Notes under the pieces: generated by a model
Seen by the model: the letters and a program-made list of their open reading frames with translations, nothing else
Told to the model about the DNA's origin: nothing
Databases searched by the model: none
Part shown: positions 54,856 to 63,208 of the stretch, piece by piece
How the letters are laid out: each line of letters begins with the position of its first letter
How positions within the stretch are numbered: the stretch's first letter is position 1
Source of the DNA: Parendozoicomonas sp. Alg238-R29
GTDB lineage: Bacteria > Pseudomonadota > Gammaproteobacteria > Pseudomonadales > Endozoicomonadaceae
NCBI RefSeq assembly: GCF_947331445.1
Contig: NZ_CAMZOG010000009.1
Location: 26,668 to 90,667, forward strand
Direction: 5' to 3'
Length of the DNA: 64,000 bases
Position numbers and translations under genes: made by a program

Positions 54856-55014
54856 GGGGCGTTCTCAATTAAGCATGCGCCTCAGTGGCGCTGAAAGCCG
54901 CCAGGCGTTAGAAAGGCTGTGAAAATTGTAGTTACTCTACATTAGGCAAGCCTGACGCCACGAAGGACGGTTTCCTGGCTCACCCGAAGGGCATTGCCTA
55001 ATTGAGAACGCCCC
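54856..55014. mobile_element. 159-bp miniature inverted-repeat element (full copy)
   Basis: Left end GGGGCGTTCTCAATTAAGCA (54856-54875) and right end TGCCTAATTGAGAACGCCCC (54995-55014) are inverted repeats with one mismatch in 20. The internal sequence contains its own partial inverted pairs and no gene. The ends match the short copy at 18871-18933. It looks like a non-autonomous element that would need a transposase supplied elsewhere. A target duplication is not obvious. Confidence 0.8.
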
Positions 55015-55027
55015 TACAGTTTTCTGA

Positions 55028-56599
55028 TTACTTGTTACCGCTATTCATGTATTCCCAGGCTTTGCTCACCGTACTTACACCAGGTGTATCGGTGGACATA
55101 AGGAAATACACAGCCCCCACACCAACGACAGCTCCAACACCCAGCGTCACGCCAGTTCCTACGACAACCTTACCAGCAATACCACCGGTCACGGCATTCA
55201 TAAAGGGAAGCCCTTTATATGCTCCAACAACAGCTGCAGCACTGAGCATAGAAAATACTGGGTAACCCGTTGCAGTCGTCACTCTTTGACCGACTGCCTC
55301 CATACCATCTGCCCCCCACTGAGTAAGAGTCGACAAAATGCGTAAGGAGCGTACTGTCAGGTTTTCCAGTGTCACAAACGGAATCCAGAATGCACTTGTA
55401 GCTTCATACACGTCTTTGTCCAGAAGGTATGAAGCGAAAGGCGTTGCCGCCGCGCCCAGTGCTCCACCAAATGCAGCACACCCGATATAGCCCGCGCTGG
55501 TAATCCAGCCCCCCATTGCGAACGCAGCTGTCATAGCGCCAATGCCTGCTGCTTTACCAGACATACTCGTGGTCAAGTCATAGAGTTGGCTATGGTAACC
55601 CGCTAACAACTGGTCCAGATTCATGAGGTGAACATTGCCCGTTCTCTTTTCCACATAACTCTGCAGAGAAGCAGGGGCAACACCAAGAACACCTCCATTC
55701 GCATCAACAAGAAAGATTTCTCTGATATAAGCCTGTTCCAACTCGAGCACTAATTTTCCGGCTTCACGATGATCTTCCAACGGATTGCCGGGTACTGGGG
55801 CATAAGCAATAACACGGCCGGTGCCGCTATGTATAACGTGATTATCCCCTGCTGTAATCCATGTTGTTCCGTGCCCCTGATCGAACAGTCCATGGTCTTT
55901 CAGGATATTAACCAAGCCTTTTGCAGAGCCCGCATCTGTAGTTGCAAAGCACCAGGAACGGTTGTGCAAACTGGCACCTGCGTTTTGTCTGACACTTTCA
56001 TTAACCTGATGAAAGGAATCATCGCTTTGCTCTGAAGATCGTGCACTCTGCAGTGTTTCCAAGCCTAATCGAGCCATTTCTGTGTCTGTAACCCGCACCA
56101 GCGTTTTGCTGGAATCCCAGTCAGAAAGTCTATTACCAAGAAATATCAGGTTCTCTTCATCCTTATAAAGGTTTTTGAGAATTGTTGAATTCCTGCCTAC
56201 ATAGCAAATCAGAGTGTCAACCTCACTGAGGTCGTTAGACGTTATTGTTTTATCAGGACGCTTGCCATAAGGGTTATCACCCCAGCGGTAGTATTCGTAA
56301 TAATCGTTCAGCCCACTATAGGCCCAATAACTGCTATCAGAGATGTAATGAAAAAGCTGCCCTGTCCGATCCGACCAGGAATCTTGTTGTGTTTCAGAGT
56401 CCCCTGAAGCATGGCTTATTGGTACATGCGGCTTCATCTTAATGATCCGCCCGCCAGACATATTTTCCTCTTCCTCAACAAGCTTATCGGGCATGAGCAG
56501 ACCTTCACTTCCCTGCACAGAAGCAAAGCCAAGAGCACAGACAATACAGAGGAGAAAAAGAACCTTATCAAGCTCTGGAAAATGACATCGAGTTTTCAT
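55028..56599 (-). CDS. Unknown secreted protein with hydrophobic C-terminal region
   Basis: The 523-residue product from ATG 56599 begins with a signal peptide (MKTRCHFPELDKVLFLLCIV, then ...FASVQG). The first 300 residues are soluble, acidic and Ser/Asp-rich, with no recognisable domain. From about residue 330 the protein has Gly/Ala-rich hydrophobic segments (AAGIGAMTAAFAMGGWITS; GYIGCAAFGGALGAAATPF; GKVVVGTGVTLGVGAVVGVG) that may insert in a membrane. A longer frame starts at 56623. The gene lies between rpoH and ftsX, two genes normally adjacent, and beside a miniature element, so it was probably acquired. Function unknown; export beyond the inner membrane is inference. Confidence 0.7.
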   Translation of the reverse strand: MKTRCHFPELDKVLFLLCIVCALGFASVQGSEGLLMPDKLVEEEENMSGGRIIKMKPHVPISHASGDSETQQDSWSDRTGQLFHYISDSSYWAYSGLNDYYEYYRWGDNPYGKRPDKTITSNDLSEVDTLICYVGRNSTILKNLYKDEENLIFLGNRLSDWDSSKTLVRVTDTEMARLGLETLQSARSSEQSDDSFHQVNESVRQNAGASLHNRSWCFATTDAGSAKGLVNILKDHGLFDQGHGTTWITAGDNHVIHSGTGRVIAYAPVPGNPLEDHREAGKLVLELEQAYIREIFLVDANGGVLGVAPASLQSYVEKRTGNVHLMNLDQLLAGYHSQLYDLTTSMSGKAAGIGAMTAAFAMGGWITSAGYIGCAAFGGALGAAATPFASYLLDKDVYEATSAFWIPFVTLENLTVRSLRILSTLTQWGADGMEAVGQRVTTATGYPVFSMLSAAAVVGAYKGLPFMNAVTGGIAGKVVVGTGVTLGVGAVVGVGAVYFLMSTDTPGVSTVSKAWEYMNSGNK

Positions 56600-56731
56600 A
56601 ATGGTGACCACGGCAACATCCAAGCATCAAATCAAGATGTTTCAAAGACCACCAATTAAAGCACTGGTTCAAAAAACGACTGAAGATATTGTGCGTTTTT
56701 TTGTAAGCGTCTAAGTGTTTAAAGCGTTTGG

Positions 56732-57835
56732 TCAGGGATCAATATGTCGCAACTGTCGCCAGCTGGATAAGAAGGCTCCAAGAACGCCCATAACCATACC
56801 AGTCAACATCAGTGTCAGACATATCTCCAGGCCGGGAAAACTGGGGCGGAAAGAAGATTGATACAAGCTCGCCAGTTCCTGCGCAGGGCCAGACACTGCA
56901 AACCACAACGCAGATGCCATAACAGAAGCGAGCAAACCACCAAGCAGGCCATACCAAAAACCACTGTAGAGAAAGGGCAAGATAACAAACCCATCAGAAC
57001 CGCCAACGAGTTTGACCACCCGAATCTCATCTTTTCTGTTCACCACAAGTAAACGAATGGTGTTGCCTACCGCAAGCAGCACAGCTAGGAAAATCAGGAT
57101 AGAAACACCGGTAAGAATACGATCTCCCAATGTGAGCATGGCGTTCAGGCGTTTTAACCAGTCACTGTCAACCCGAACTTCATCAACACCACCCATCCGA
57201 ATCAGACGGTTTTTCAAATTGCTCACAGCCAGGGGAGATGAGTCTTTAGGCTCAACTTCCAACACCCCTGGAAGAGGGTTGTTGTCCAGCAGGCGGAGCG
57301 CTTCTCCCAAGCCGGAATACTTTTCGAACTCGGCCAATCCCTGTGACGGTGAAATATAAATCACACGTTTAATAGCCTGATCGCTAGCAAGATCTTCCCG
57401 CATACGGGAAGCTTGATCGTCAGTAATTCTGCTTGCCAGATATAACGAAACTCGTACCGAAGTTACCTGACTGCTGCCAGCGACATCACGGAGATTATCC
57501 AAAGTCATGGACAATGCAGCAGGAAGCGACATAGCCACACCCAGAACAAGAACAGTCACCAGACTGGCTAAAGGTGTTTCTAAAATGCGAGACAAAGCAT
57601 CTCTTGCGACCTTGCGATGCAAAGCAATAAGAATCTTCCAATGACCAAGAGCTGAACTTGTGTGACCTTTTTGAGCTTTCCCTCTGGAAGCCGTTTTCCT
57701 TCCAGGTGTTTTCTTTTGAGGTGGTTTCTTTTTACTTTCAGGTACAGATTGGCTGGGAGGCGTTTTCCGCCATGTTGTTACAGCTGCTTTGCGGGGTGGT
57801 TTATCAGAACCACGGTTATCATCTCTGCGGCTCAT
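56732..57835 (-). CDS. ftsX: Cell division protein FtsX
   Basis: FtsX is the membrane partner of the ATPase FtsE in the divisome and links cytokinesis to peptidoglycan hydrolysis. The 367-residue protein has a long basic, Pro/Lys-rich cytoplasmic N-terminus (about 65 residues), one membrane helix near 90-112, a periplasmic loop, then three helices with ILIFLAVLLAVGNTIRLLV, RKDEIRVVKLVGGSDGF and GMVMGVLGAFLSSW. The start overlaps the ftsE stop by four bases, so the two are translationally coupled. The N-terminal tail is longer than in E. coli. Confidence 0.96.
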   Translation of the reverse strand: MSRRDDNRGSDKPPRKAAVTTWRKTPPSQSVPESKKKPPQKKTPGRKTASRGKAQKGHTSSALGHWKILIALHRKVARDALSRILETPLASLVTVLVLGVAMSLPAALSMTLDNLRDVAGSSQVTSVRVSLYLASRITDDQASRMREDLASDQAIKRVIYISPSQGLAEFEKYSGLGEALRLLDNNPLPGVLEVEPKDSSPLAVSNLKNRLIRMGGVDEVRVDSDWLKRLNAMLTLGDRILTGVSILIFLAVLLAVGNTIRLLVVNRKDEIRVVKLVGGSDGFVILPFLYSGFWYGLLGGLLASVMASALWFAVSGPAQELASLYQSSFRPSFPGLEICLTLMLTGMVMGVLGAFLSSWRQLRHIDP

Positions 57836-58518
57836 ACAGCATCACCTTCAGAGACCAGCTGCCCCTCAGAAATCAGACGGCCTTTTTCGAGAGTAATAAC
57901 CCTATGACCCATGCGGCGAACAAGATCGAGATCGTGAGTAGCGATCAGGATAGTCATTCCAGCCTGGTGGAAATTGTGAAAGCGCTGCATGATATCAGCA
58001 GAAAGGTCAGGGTCGAGGTTACCGGTTGGCTCATCCGCCAGCAAAACCGCCGGGCGGTTAACAACAGCTCGGGCGATACCTACACGCTGACGCTCACCGC
58101 CGGAAAGAGAAAGAGGATTCAATTTCTCTTTATCAAGAAGGCCGACCATATCAAGAGATGCACGAACACGTTTGCCGACATCATCTTCATCAAATCCAGC
58201 CACCAGCAAAGGAATGGCAACATTGTCGAAAACTGAACGGTCGAATAACAACTGATGATCCTGAAACACAACACCGATATTACGTCTCAATGCCGGAATC
58301 TGTGCTCTGCGCAGGCGAGCAAGACGATGCCCACCTACCTGTATATGGCCACTGCTTGGGCGCTCCATCAGCATGATCAGCTTCAACAGTGTGCTCTTTC
58401 CTGCGCCGGAGTGTCCGGTCAGAAAAGCCATTTCCCCACGTTCCAGGTGCAGATTGATATTATCAAGCCCGATATGTCCGTTAGGAAAACGTTTACTCAC
58501 ACTGTCAAAAACAATCAT
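57832..58518 (-). CDS. ftsE: Cell division ATP-binding protein FtsE
   Basis: A 228-residue ABC-type ATPase that pairs with FtsX. Walker A GHSGAGKSTLLK at residues 35-46, Q-loop VFQDHQLLFDRSV, signature LSGGERQRVGIARAV, Walker B VLLADEPTGNLDPDLS and His switch ATHDLD are all present, so it should be catalytically competent. It is 63 bp downstream of ftsY and overlaps ftsX. Confidence 0.98.
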   Translation of the reverse strand: MIVFDSVSKRFPNGHIGLDNINLHLERGEMAFLTGHSGAGKSTLLKLIMLMERPSSGHIQVGGHRLARLRRAQIPALRRNIGVVFQDHQLLFDRSVFDNVAIPLLVAGFDEDDVGKRVRASLDMVGLLDKEKLNPLSLSGGERQRVGIARAVVNRPAVLLADEPTGNLDPDLSADIMQRFHNFHQAGMTILIATHDLDLVRRMGHRVITLEKGRLISEGQLVSEGDAV

Positions 58519-58581
58519 CGGGCAGTCCCTTACCTCTCAGCACAGCCTCGGCCTTGCCAGCTATCCTAATGAGTGGCTGTT

Positions 58582-59838
58582 TTATACATTGATATCTGCG
58601 AACAGAGCATCGACAAACTCATCTGCATTAAACGGGCGAAGATCAGCAATCTGCTCACCCACACCAAGAAATCGAATAGGTAGTTGCATTTGCTGAGAAA
58701 GGGCAAAGGTCACGCCACCTTTTGCTGTGCCATCCAGCTTGGTCAGGGCCATACCAGTTAAGCCAACAGCTTCATCAAAGAGCTTGGCCTGACTGAGGGC
58801 ATTCTGGCCGGTACCGGCATCAACAACCAAAAGAATCTCATGGGGCGCTTCAGGGTCAATTTTACCCAGAACCCGCTTCACCTTTTTCAGCTCTTCCATC
58901 AGGTTGTCTTTGTTGTGCAAACGACCTGCTGTATCAGCGATCAGAATATCAGCCTGACGAGCCTTGGCTGCCTCAAAGGCATCGTAAAGGACGGAGGCAC
59001 TGTCGGCACCTGTATGCTGGGCAATGACAGGAATATCATTGCGCTCACCCCACACTTGCAGCTGTTCTACCGCTGCTGCACGGAAAGTATCACCAGCAGC
59101 CAGCATCACCTTGTGGCCTTCACTCTGGAACTGGCGGGCCATCTTGCCGATGGTGGTGGTCTTACCCACGCCATTCACCCCAACCACAAGAATCACGAAA
59201 GGCTTCTTGCTCGCATCAATCACCAGAGGTTTGTGAGCAGGCTTTAAAATCTTTGAGAGTTCAGCTTTCAGTGCGTCAACCAATGCATCGGCATCATCCA
59301 ACTCTTTATAGGCAACTCGCTGGGTCAGTCCATCAATAATCTGGCGAGTCGCATCAATACCCACATCGGATACAAGCAGCTGTGTTTCAAGATCTTCCAG
59401 CAGCTCATCATCAATTTCTTTCTTACCAATAAACAGCGTGGTAACGCCATCAACCAGAGATGCACGAGTTTTGGAAAGACCGGACTTCATCCGGGAGAAG
59501 AAGCCGCCCTGTTCTTCCTCAAGCTCTTCTTCATGCTCGGGCTGGGAAGCTTGTGCAGGGACTACAGGCTCAGGTTTTTGTTCCCCAAGAGCAGGCTTAA
59601 CAGCCACTGGCTCTACAGGAGTTGGCTCAGCAGCTGGCTCTACAGGCTCAAGATCAGAAGGCTGCCGTACTTGAGATACAGTTTCAGCGGCAGCTGGTTG
59701 TTCTGCAGGAGTTTGAGGGGCTGTATTCTCTGCAACCTCTTCTACAGGCTGTTCAGATGCAGCTTCTTCTTTCCGACCAAAGGGCCAGAAACGGCGCTTT
59801 GCACCACTGGTTTTATCGTCTTTTTTGGAACCAAACAT
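58582..59838 (-). CDS. ftsY: Signal recognition particle receptor FtsY
   Basis: FtsY is the GTPase receptor that brings ribosome-SRP complexes to the membrane. The 418-residue protein has an acidic, Pro/Glu/Ala-rich A domain (about residues 20-110), the N domain, and the G domain with GVNGVGKTTTIGKMARQF (G1), LAAGDTFRAAAVEQL, DTAGRLHNKDNLMEEL (G3), TKLDGTAKGG (G4) and GVGEQIADLRPFNADEFVD. Length and motifs are typical. It heads the ftsY-ftsE-ftsX operon. Confidence 0.98.
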   Translation of the reverse strand: MFGSKKDDKTSGAKRRFWPFGRKEEAASEQPVEEVAENTAPQTPAEQPAAAETVSQVRQPSDLEPVEPAAEPTPVEPVAVKPALGEQKPEPVVPAQASQPEHEEELEEEQGGFFSRMKSGLSKTRASLVDGVTTLFIGKKEIDDELLEDLETQLLVSDVGIDATRQIIDGLTQRVAYKELDDADALVDALKAELSKILKPAHKPLVIDASKKPFVILVVGVNGVGKTTTIGKMARQFQSEGHKVMLAAGDTFRAAAVEQLQVWGERNDIPVIAQHTGADSASVLYDAFEAAKARQADILIADTAGRLHNKDNLMEELKKVKRVLGKIDPEAPHEILLVVDAGTGQNALSQAKLFDEAVGLTGMALTKLDGTAKGGVTFALSQQMQLPIRFLGVGEQIADLRPFNADEFVDALFADINV

Positions 59839-60020
59839 CGTATTCGCTAATTCCGGAATTCTGCATCAGGTCAATACAGGTCTAAGTATCAGGTAATACT
59901 AACACTATACGTTCCATCCCGGCATAGAGAACAACATCTGAAGCCACTAATCAAACGCCACTAGTCAAAAGCTTGTACTAATCTGTGCACTTTCATCTTC
60001 AGTATCTCCACAGACTCATC

Positions 60021-61292
60021 ATGGGACAAATTCATCTTGCCCAACCGATGCTGACATTGAGCGTCATGCTTCTGTTGGCAGTCATTATTATGATGGCGTT
60101 ACAGCGTTGCCACTTCCCTTATACGGTTGGCCTGGTTATAGCCGGTCTGATTACCGGCCTGACTACTGATTACTTCGAACCTCTTGGTAGCCAAAGCGCT
60201 AACGCTATCCGCAGCCAGGTCACTCTTAGCCATGATCTGATACTTTATGTGCTGCTTCCGCCACTGGTTTATGAAGCCAGTCTGGCTATGGATGCGCGCC
60301 TGCTGCGCAGGAATCTCGCTCCAATCTTATTACTGGCAGTTGCTGGCCTACTGATATCAACATTTATCGTTGGTTATCTGGTGAGCTGGCTGACTCCACT
60401 CACTCTGCTTCCGGCACTGGTGTTTGGAGCTTTAATTTCTGCCACAGATCCCGTTGCTGTCATCGCTTTATTCAGGGAAGTGGATGCGCCTGAACGGCTG
60501 TCGTTACTGATGGATGGCGAAAGCCTGTTTAATGATGCCACTGCCATCGTACTGTTTCAGGTGATGCTAGGTTTGGTTGTGGCTCCGGTGATTAACGACT
60601 CCACAATTATTTCGGCAATCTGGGATTTCCTGAGAATATTTCTGGGTGGGGCAATCGTCGGTGCCATTATCGGATTATTGATATCTATGCTGGCCAGTTT
60701 GCAGACCGATGACCGCATGGTTCAGATTACTCTCTCCAATGTTGCAGCCTGGGGGAGTTTTATTCTGGCAGATCATTATCTGGAACTATCTGGTGTTATG
60801 GCCTGCGTAGCCGCAGGGCTGGTCACCGGTTATTACGCCAGAACCCGCCTGGGTAACAAGGTACTTATGGCTGCTCAGAGGTGGTGGTCTTACGCCACAT
60901 TTTTAGCAAATAGTTATGTTTTTCTTTTATTAGGGTTGCAGGAAGAATTGCTATTGAAACCCAAGGTCATTCTTTCACTGCACTGGCTGCTTATTGCGAT
61001 TTTAGTTGTTCTGCTGGCACGTTTAGCAGTTATTTATCTGATACTCCCCGGGTATAACTTCTTTGCTCAAATGGAGCAACGCATAGATCAAAGCGACAAA
61101 TTCATTATGTTCTGGGGAGGGTTACGGGGAGCCGTCCCTATGGCTTTGATACTGGCACTTGGGCCAGACTTTCCACAGAGAACCATGGTATTCAATATGA
61201 CACTGGCTGTAATCCTCTGGACCTTGCTTGTTCAGGGAACGACCATGAAACCACTTTTAAAACGATTACTCTCAAACAACAAAACCAACTAA
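60021..61292 (+). CDS. Monovalent cation:proton antiporter (CPA1/NhaP type)
   Basis: A 423-residue inner-membrane antiporter of the CPA1 family that exchanges Na+ or K+ for H+. Around 12 hydrophobic segments are present. Conserved points are LLPPLVYEASLAMD in helix 3, ISATDPVAVIALFREVDAPE (the Asp-Pro ion-binding pair), DGESLFNDATAIVLFQV in helix 6 (Asn-Asp), and MFWGGLRGAVPMALILAL near the C-terminus. I use the ATG at 60021; the GTG at 59985 would add 12 residues. No strong ribosome site supports either. It is divergent from ftsY. Confidence 0.88.
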   Translation: MGQIHLAQPMLTLSVMLLLAVIIMMALQRCHFPYTVGLVIAGLITGLTTDYFEPLGSQSANAIRSQVTLSHDLILYVLLPPLVYEASLAMDARLLRRNLAPILLLAVAGLLISTFIVGYLVSWLTPLTLLPALVFGALISATDPVAVIALFREVDAPERLSLLMDGESLFNDATAIVLFQVMLGLVVAPVINDSTIISAIWDFLRIFLGGAIVGAIIGLLISMLASLQTDDRMVQITLSNVAAWGSFILADHYLELSGVMACVAAGLVTGYYARTRLGNKVLMAAQRWWSYATFLANSYVFLLLGLQEELLLKPKVILSLHWLLIAILVVLLARLAVIYLILPGYNFFAQMEQRIDQSDKFIMFWGGLRGAVPMALILALGPDFPQRTMVFNMTLAVILWTLLVQGTTMKPLLKRLLSNNKTN

Positions 61293-61337
61293 AACCGGGT
61301 AAAATGGCTGTTTGCATTTAAGAATCCAGATTACGGC

Positions 61338-61946
61338 ATGTCCCGACATCGAAAACCTCAAAACTCACGGAAGCCAACCAACAATCATAGTGGTGCAGGA
61401 AAACTGCGCATTATTGGTGGAGAGTGGCGCAGTCGACAGCTGCCGATAGCAGCAGTTGAAGGGTTACGCCCCACACCAGACAGAATTCGTGAAACTCTCT
61501 ATAACTGGCTGACTGGCTGGGTTGGCGGAGCTCGTTGTCTTGATGCCTTTTCAGGAACTGGCGCTTTGGGTCTTGAAGCGTTATCCCGCGGCGCTGAACA
61601 CACGACATTTCTTGAGTATTCCCCAACAGCTGCAAGAATGCTGCAGGAAAACCTGAATACCTTAAACTGCAAAAATGCTGAAGTTATTCACACCGATGCC
61701 TCCCTGTGGCTCAATCAAAAACTAGCTGTACCTTATGATTTGGTTTTTCTTGATCCGCCATTTAACAAAGGCTTTGTCGCACCAGTTTGCCGCTTACTGA
61801 ACGATAATGGATATTTGTCAGAGAATGGCCTGGTTTATATCGAGTCTGAGATCAGCCTCGGACAGCTTGGTGTGCCGGATCATTGGCAACTATGGAAAGA
61901 GAAAACCGCAGGCCAGGTTGCCTGCCGCCTCTACCGAATGTCCTGA
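61338..61946 (+). CDS. rsmD: 16S rRNA (guanine-966-N2) methyltransferase RsmD
   Basis: RsmD methylates G966 of 16S rRNA in the assembled small subunit. The 202-residue product has the motif KLRIIGGEWRSRQLPI, RPTPDRIRETLYNWL, the SAM-binding CLDAFSGTGALGLEALSRGA and the catalytic DPPF in LVFLDPPFNKGF. In many gammaproteobacteria rsmD sits beside ftsY; here the antiporter gene lies between them. Confidence 0.97.
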   Translation: MSRHRKPQNSRKPTNNHSGAGKLRIIGGEWRSRQLPIAAVEGLRPTPDRIRETLYNWLTGWVGGARCLDAFSGTGALGLEALSRGAEHTTFLEYSPTAARMLQENLNTLNCKNAEVIHTDASLWLNQKLAVPYDLVFLDPPFNKGFVAPVCRLLNDNGYLSENGLVYIESEISLGQLGVPDHWQLWKEKTAGQVACRLYRMS

Positions 61947-61983
61947 CTTTCACACAAAAATAAAAACCGAGGTAAACAGTACG

Positions 61984-62970
61984 ATGAAGACCAGTTTCTC
62001 CCCCGCATTGTGGCTGCCCCACGGCCATATGCAGACAATTTGGTCTTCACTGTTTCGCAAGCAGAACGTTCCTGAACGTAAACGGGAAAAACTGCTGCTA
62101 CCTGATGATGACTTTATCAATCTGGACTGGTTTGGCCATGACGACTCCAAACCTCTAACTATCCTGCTTCACGGTCTTACTGGCTGCTCTCAGTCAAAAT
62201 ATATTGTGGGATTGCAAGATTCACTTGCAGCTTTGGGTATGCCCAGCGTAGCAATGAACTTTCGCGGCTGCGGAGGCGAACCCAATAATCTGCCAGCGGG
62301 CTACCACTCCGGAATCAGCAGCGATCTGAAACTTGTTATTACTGCATTACGAGAACGATTCCCTGAAAGAACATTTATGGCTGTTGGTTATTCCCTTGGG
62401 AGCAGCGTGCTGCTGAAGTATCTTGCTGAAGAGGGTGAGATGTCCCATCTTGCGGCAGCTGTTGCTGTTTCTGTACCTTTTGAGCTCGGGCAGTGTTCTT
62501 TACGGATCAATGAGGGCTTATCTCGCGTCTACAGGGATAGATTCCTGAAAGACATGGTGGATTATATAGAAGTTAAAAAGGCTCATTTTCAGAAGCAGGG
62601 CTGGCATGATCGACTGCAAATCCTGAATACCCTTGGAAACCTGAACAACCTGAAAACATTCCATGAGTACGACGATCAGGTAACAGCTCCGCTCCACGGT
62701 TTCAGCGGCGTAGAGGATTACTATGAGCGCTGCAGTGCCAGAAATCATCTTAGTCAAATCAAGACCCAGACCCTGATTCTTCACGCTCACGATGACCCCT
62801 TCCTGTTCCCTGACTCCATTCCAGATAAATCTGAACTGAGCCCGAGCACGCAAATGGAACTCACTCAGGGCGGAGGGCATGTTGGATTTATCAGCCATAG
62901 TGGTTTGAAACCAGTTTACTGGTTAGAACAGCGTATTCCGGCTTTTCTGGTAGAACAAGGTTTCACATAG
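61984..62970 (+). CDS. yheT: Alpha/beta hydrolase YheT
   Basis: From ATG 61984 the protein has 328 residues and starts MKTSFSPALWLPHGHMQTIW, the start of the YheT family. LLHGLTGCSQSKYI follows, the nucleophile Ser lies in VGYSLGSSVLLKYLAEE, the acid in LHAHDDPFL, and the His in TQGGGHVGFIS. The family is a conserved esterase-like group of unknown physiological substrate. It follows rsmD by 37 bp and may be co-transcribed. A longer upstream frame (61807) overlaps rsmD and is rejected. Confidence 0.92.
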   Translation: MKTSFSPALWLPHGHMQTIWSSLFRKQNVPERKREKLLLPDDDFINLDWFGHDDSKPLTILLHGLTGCSQSKYIVGLQDSLAALGMPSVAMNFRGCGGEPNNLPAGYHSGISSDLKLVITALRERFPERTFMAVGYSLGSSVLLKYLAEEGEMSHLAAAVAVSVPFELGQCSLRINEGLSRVYRDRFLKDMVDYIEVKKAHFQKQGWHDRLQILNTLGNLNNLKTFHEYDDQVTAPLHGFSGVEDYYERCSARNHLSQIKTQTLILHAHDDPFLFPDSIPDKSELSPSTQMELTQGGGHVGFISHSGLKPVYWLEQRIPAFLVEQGFT

Positions 62971-63052
62971 CTCTAAAAAGCCACAATGAAGAACAAAGAT
63001 TTATCTAATCTTTTCCTGAAACCAATTTTGATTGTTTGGGGAAAGGGTCGTC

Positions 63053-63208
63053 ATGGAAAGACGGAGCAGTCAGAGCGCTTTTACACTTATAGAACTTATG
63101 ATTGTGGTAGCAATCATTGGAATTATTGCAGCCATTGCTGTGCCCGCCTATCAAACCTACACAACTCGTTCCATTGTGGGCGGTGAACTTATTCCCCACC
63201 TAGCAGCC
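63053..63208 (+). pseudogene. Type IV pilin gene cut by an insertion sequence
   Basis: ATG 63053 starts [20 protein letters not shown] followed by [20 protein letters not shown], the leader and hydrophobic helix of a type IV pilin (prepilin peptidase site at the residue before Phe, conserved Glu at mature position 5). The residue before the cleavage site is Ala rather than the usual Gly. After about 50 codons the frame runs into the end of an IS1182-family element at about 63208 and stops at 63232, so the pilin body is lost. Confidence 0.85.

Noticed and set aside
57658..58236. 192-codon frame opposite ftsX and ftsE
   Set aside because: Antisense shadow of two conserved, coupled genes.
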